From: Permianibacter fluminis
GTDB lineage: Bacteria; Pseudomonadota; Gammaproteobacteria; Enterobacterales; Permianibacteraceae
Assembly: GCF_013179735.1 (NCBI RefSeq)
Contig: NZ_JABMEG010000001.1
Coordinates: 1,116,001-1,180,000 of the forward strand
Direction of reading: 5' to 3'
DNA length: 64,000 bases
In this document: piece by piece, positions 62,620 through 64,000 of the stretch
Layout: every line of letters begins with the position of its first letter
Numbering within the stretch: the first letter of the stretch is position 1
The notes under the pieces: model-generated
The model's database searches: none
The model's input: the letters and a program-made list of their open reading frames with translations, nothing else
Told to the model about the DNA's origin: nothing
Made by a program: the position numbers and the translations under genes

Positions 62620-63528
62620 ATGTCGTATTTGCTGGAAGCGCTGCGCAAATCAGAACGCGAGCGACAGGAAAAAACCGCCGTGCCGGATCTGCAGACCCCG
62701 ACGGTCGAGTGGGAAAGCGCAGAAGAGCCGCGCCAGCGTTCACCGTGGCTGACGGTTGCGGTCATTGCGATTTGCCTGAACACGATTTTGCTGGCGCTGC
62801 TGGTCTGGCGTTTTGGTTTTGCCGGCAACGACAATGCCCGCGCTGATCGGGATTCGAACGCGTCGGTCACCACGAATCCGCCGCCGCAACCAAGCAATGC
62901 CGCCGCCGCGATGCCGCCGGTGATTGTGGTGCAGCAGCCGGCCAGCGCCAACGAGGCCATCGTGGTGCGGGACCGGCCACGTCCGGAGCTGATTACGCCG
63001 AATTCCGCGCGCCAATACCCGCGCAGCAGTGGCGATGAAAGCCGCAATGGCCAATATGATTCCGGTTCGATGACGAGCTCGCAAACAGGCTCGCAAGCAG
63101 GTACGCAAGCAGACAGGCAAGCAAGCCAGCAGGCCTTCACCCAATCCGGACCACAACCGGCACAGCGCGATGCCAATCGCGAGCAAAGCAGCAGCACCGG
63201 TTTTGCTGCAGGCAGCGACAGCGCGGACGGCAACACGGCCGACAACCGCGCTGGCAATGACAACGCCGATGACGGCAGCGAGGCGACGCCCAGTATTCAC
63301 AGCTTGCCGTTGGAGATTCGTCAGCAGCTGCCCATCCTGACCATGAATTCGCATATCTATGCCAGCAATGCGCGCGACAGTTTTGTCATGATCAATGGCA
63401 GTGCGTTCGGGCCGGGCCAAGCCATTGTCGCCGGCTTGAAACTGGTCGCTGTGGTGCCGGAAGGAGCCGTGCTCGAATTCAAAGGCCATCGATTCCTGTT
63501 GCCAGCGCTGGCCAGCTTCAGTCCCTAA
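62620..63528 (+). CDS. gspB: GspB/ExeB, type II secretion assembly protein
   Basis: This 302-residue protein starts right after the gspA stop. SYLLEALRKSERERQ is the conserved cytoplasmic start of GspB, followed by a membrane helix (~45–65), a long Gln/Ser/Ala-rich periplasmic linker (~70–220) with a stretch of TGSQAGTQADRQASQQ-like repeats, and the GspB domain at the end (LPILTMNSHIYASNARDSFVMINGSAF…GLKLVAVVPEGAVLEFKGHRF). It partners GspA in inserting the secretin. Confidence 0.9.
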   Translation: MSYLLEALRKSERERQEKTAVPDLQTPTVEWESAEEPRQRSPWLTVAVIAICLNTILLALLVWRFGFAGNDNARADRDSNASVTTNPPPQPSNAAAAMPPVIVVQQPASANEAIVVRDRPRPELITPNSARQYPRSSGDESRNGQYDSGSMTSSQTGSQAGTQADRQASQQAFTQSGPQPAQRDANREQSSSTGFAAGSDSADGNTADNRAGNDNADDGSEATPSIHSLPLEIRQQLPILTMNSHIYASNARDSFVMINGSAFGPGQAIVAGLKLVAVVPEGAVLEFKGHRFLLPALASFSP

Positions 63529-63666
63529 TCAGAGAGCAACAATCAACGACCATTTGTCAGGATTGTGCTCGGCGACGGTTGTCGACGCCGGCTGGCTAAT
63601 GGTTCAATGCCTGCATACCTTGAGCGTGCGCCGGCGCGCCTCACCACGGATGGACCTTCCGACACC

Positions 63667-64000
63667 ATGACGGCCGCTGTTTCGTTTGCGCACCCTGCCG
63701 AATCGTATTCTCGTTATCCGTCGCTGGATTTGATCCGTGGTATCGCTGTGCTCGGCATTCTGTTGGTCAATATCTGGGCCTTTTCGATGCCGTACGCGGC
63801 CTATCAGAATCCGGCGGCCTATGGTGATTTGCACGGTGTCAATTTTTTTGCCTGGTGGTTTGCGGCCGTTTTCGCGCAGGAAAAATTCATCACGCTGTTC
63901 TCGGTGTTGTTTGGCGCGGGCATGGCGCTGTTTTTCGACCATGCCAGTGCACGCGGCGCCGCCGCGATGTCGCTGCATTATCGGCGCCTGCTGGTCATGC
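63667..64000 (+). CDS. DUF418-family membrane protein, N-terminal part (3' end outside window)
   Basis: Only the first 111 residues are present and the frame stays open at the end. An in-frame ATG at 63607 is an alternative start. The N-terminus SRYPSLDLIRGIAVLGILLVNIWAF is the signature of the YeiB/DUF418 membrane acyltransferase-like family, and a second helix (EKFITLFSVLFGAGMALFF) follows. Members have about ten helices and unproven function. It starts ~140 bp after gspB and is not evidently part of that unit. Confidence 0.8.
   Translation, partial: MTAAVSFAHPAESYSRYPSLDLIRGIAVLGILLVNIWAFSMPYAAYQNPAAYGDLHGVNFFAWWFAAVFAQEKFITLFSVLFGAGMALFFDHASARGAAAMSLHYRRLLVM

Overview
This 64-kb window reads as chromosome of a free-living, GC-rich gammaproteobacterium. 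The evidence is the housekeeping content: the rpsU–yqeY–dnaG–rpoD macromolecular-synthesis locus, an E. coli-type cysJIH assimilatory sulfite-reduction operon with a PAPS reductase of the E. coli kind, a creBCD two-component locus, ileX-type tRNA-Ile(CAU), uppP, mtgA, plsY, tsaD, cca, yfbR and a gspAB (exeAB) pair. I cannot name a genus from sequence alone. I see no prophage, transposase, CRISPR array or rRNA.

Layout. 0–2.8 kb: the 3' end of an APC permease followed by a trimethylamine-dehydrogenase-family flavoenzyme. 2.9–4.1 kb: two AT-rich orphan genes. 4.2–6.3 kb: SRPBCC, DUF1801 and two VOC-fold proteins. 6.5–9.7 kb: two divergent exported amidohydrolases. 9.9–12.5 kb: two tandem paralogous membrane diguanylate cyclases of identical length. 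12.5–15.7 kb: a CoA-transferase, a GNAT enzyme, a small membrane protein and a TonB-C-like lipoprotein. 15.9–21.9 kb: cysJIH with DoxX and TauE/SafE proteins. 22–24.8 kb: an orphan membrane protein, an exported lipase, a small periplasmic protein and a bacteriohemerythrin. 24.9–29.4 kb: the cre locus with two extra small membrane proteins. 29.6–32.9 kb: a coupled DUF3142/TPR-like pair. 33–38.2 kb: tRNA-Ile and the rpoD–dnaG–yqeY–rpsU group, divergent from tsaD. 40–43.8 kb: a patatin with a large membrane insert, a lipoprotein and plsY. 44.3–46.6 kb: folB, folK and a folM-like reductase. 46.8–51.9 kb: ldhA, mtgA, a MidA-type methyltransferase, uppP and dps. 52.4–60.7 kb: an H1-like basic protein, yfbR, a short GlpD-like oxidase, an RsmB-like and a SpoU-like RNA methyltransferase, and cca. 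60.8–64 kb: gspA, gspB and the start of a DUF418 protein.

How the genes work together. The clearest functional units are sulfate assimilation (cysJIH, with a possible sulfite exporter beside it), tetrahydropterin/folate synthesis (folB-folK-folM), envelope lipid and peptidoglycan supply (plsY, uppP, mtgA, and possibly gspAB in secretin insertion) and the Cre regulon, where a CreB-tag-like direct repeat sits in front of creD.

The less explained material is mostly non-coding. Several families of dispersed palindromic repeats recur, one of which duplicated the end of folK. Phased short repeats lie in three promoter regions, and long stems sit in the cysJ and rpoD leaders. The best candidates for undescribed biology are the DUF3142/TPR pair, the split membrane patatin, the SpoU methyltransferase with a long Arg/Asp-rich repeat tail, and the phased GATCCAAA cluster upstream of the histone-like gene. 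All functional statements rest on reading motifs by eye; no database search was run.
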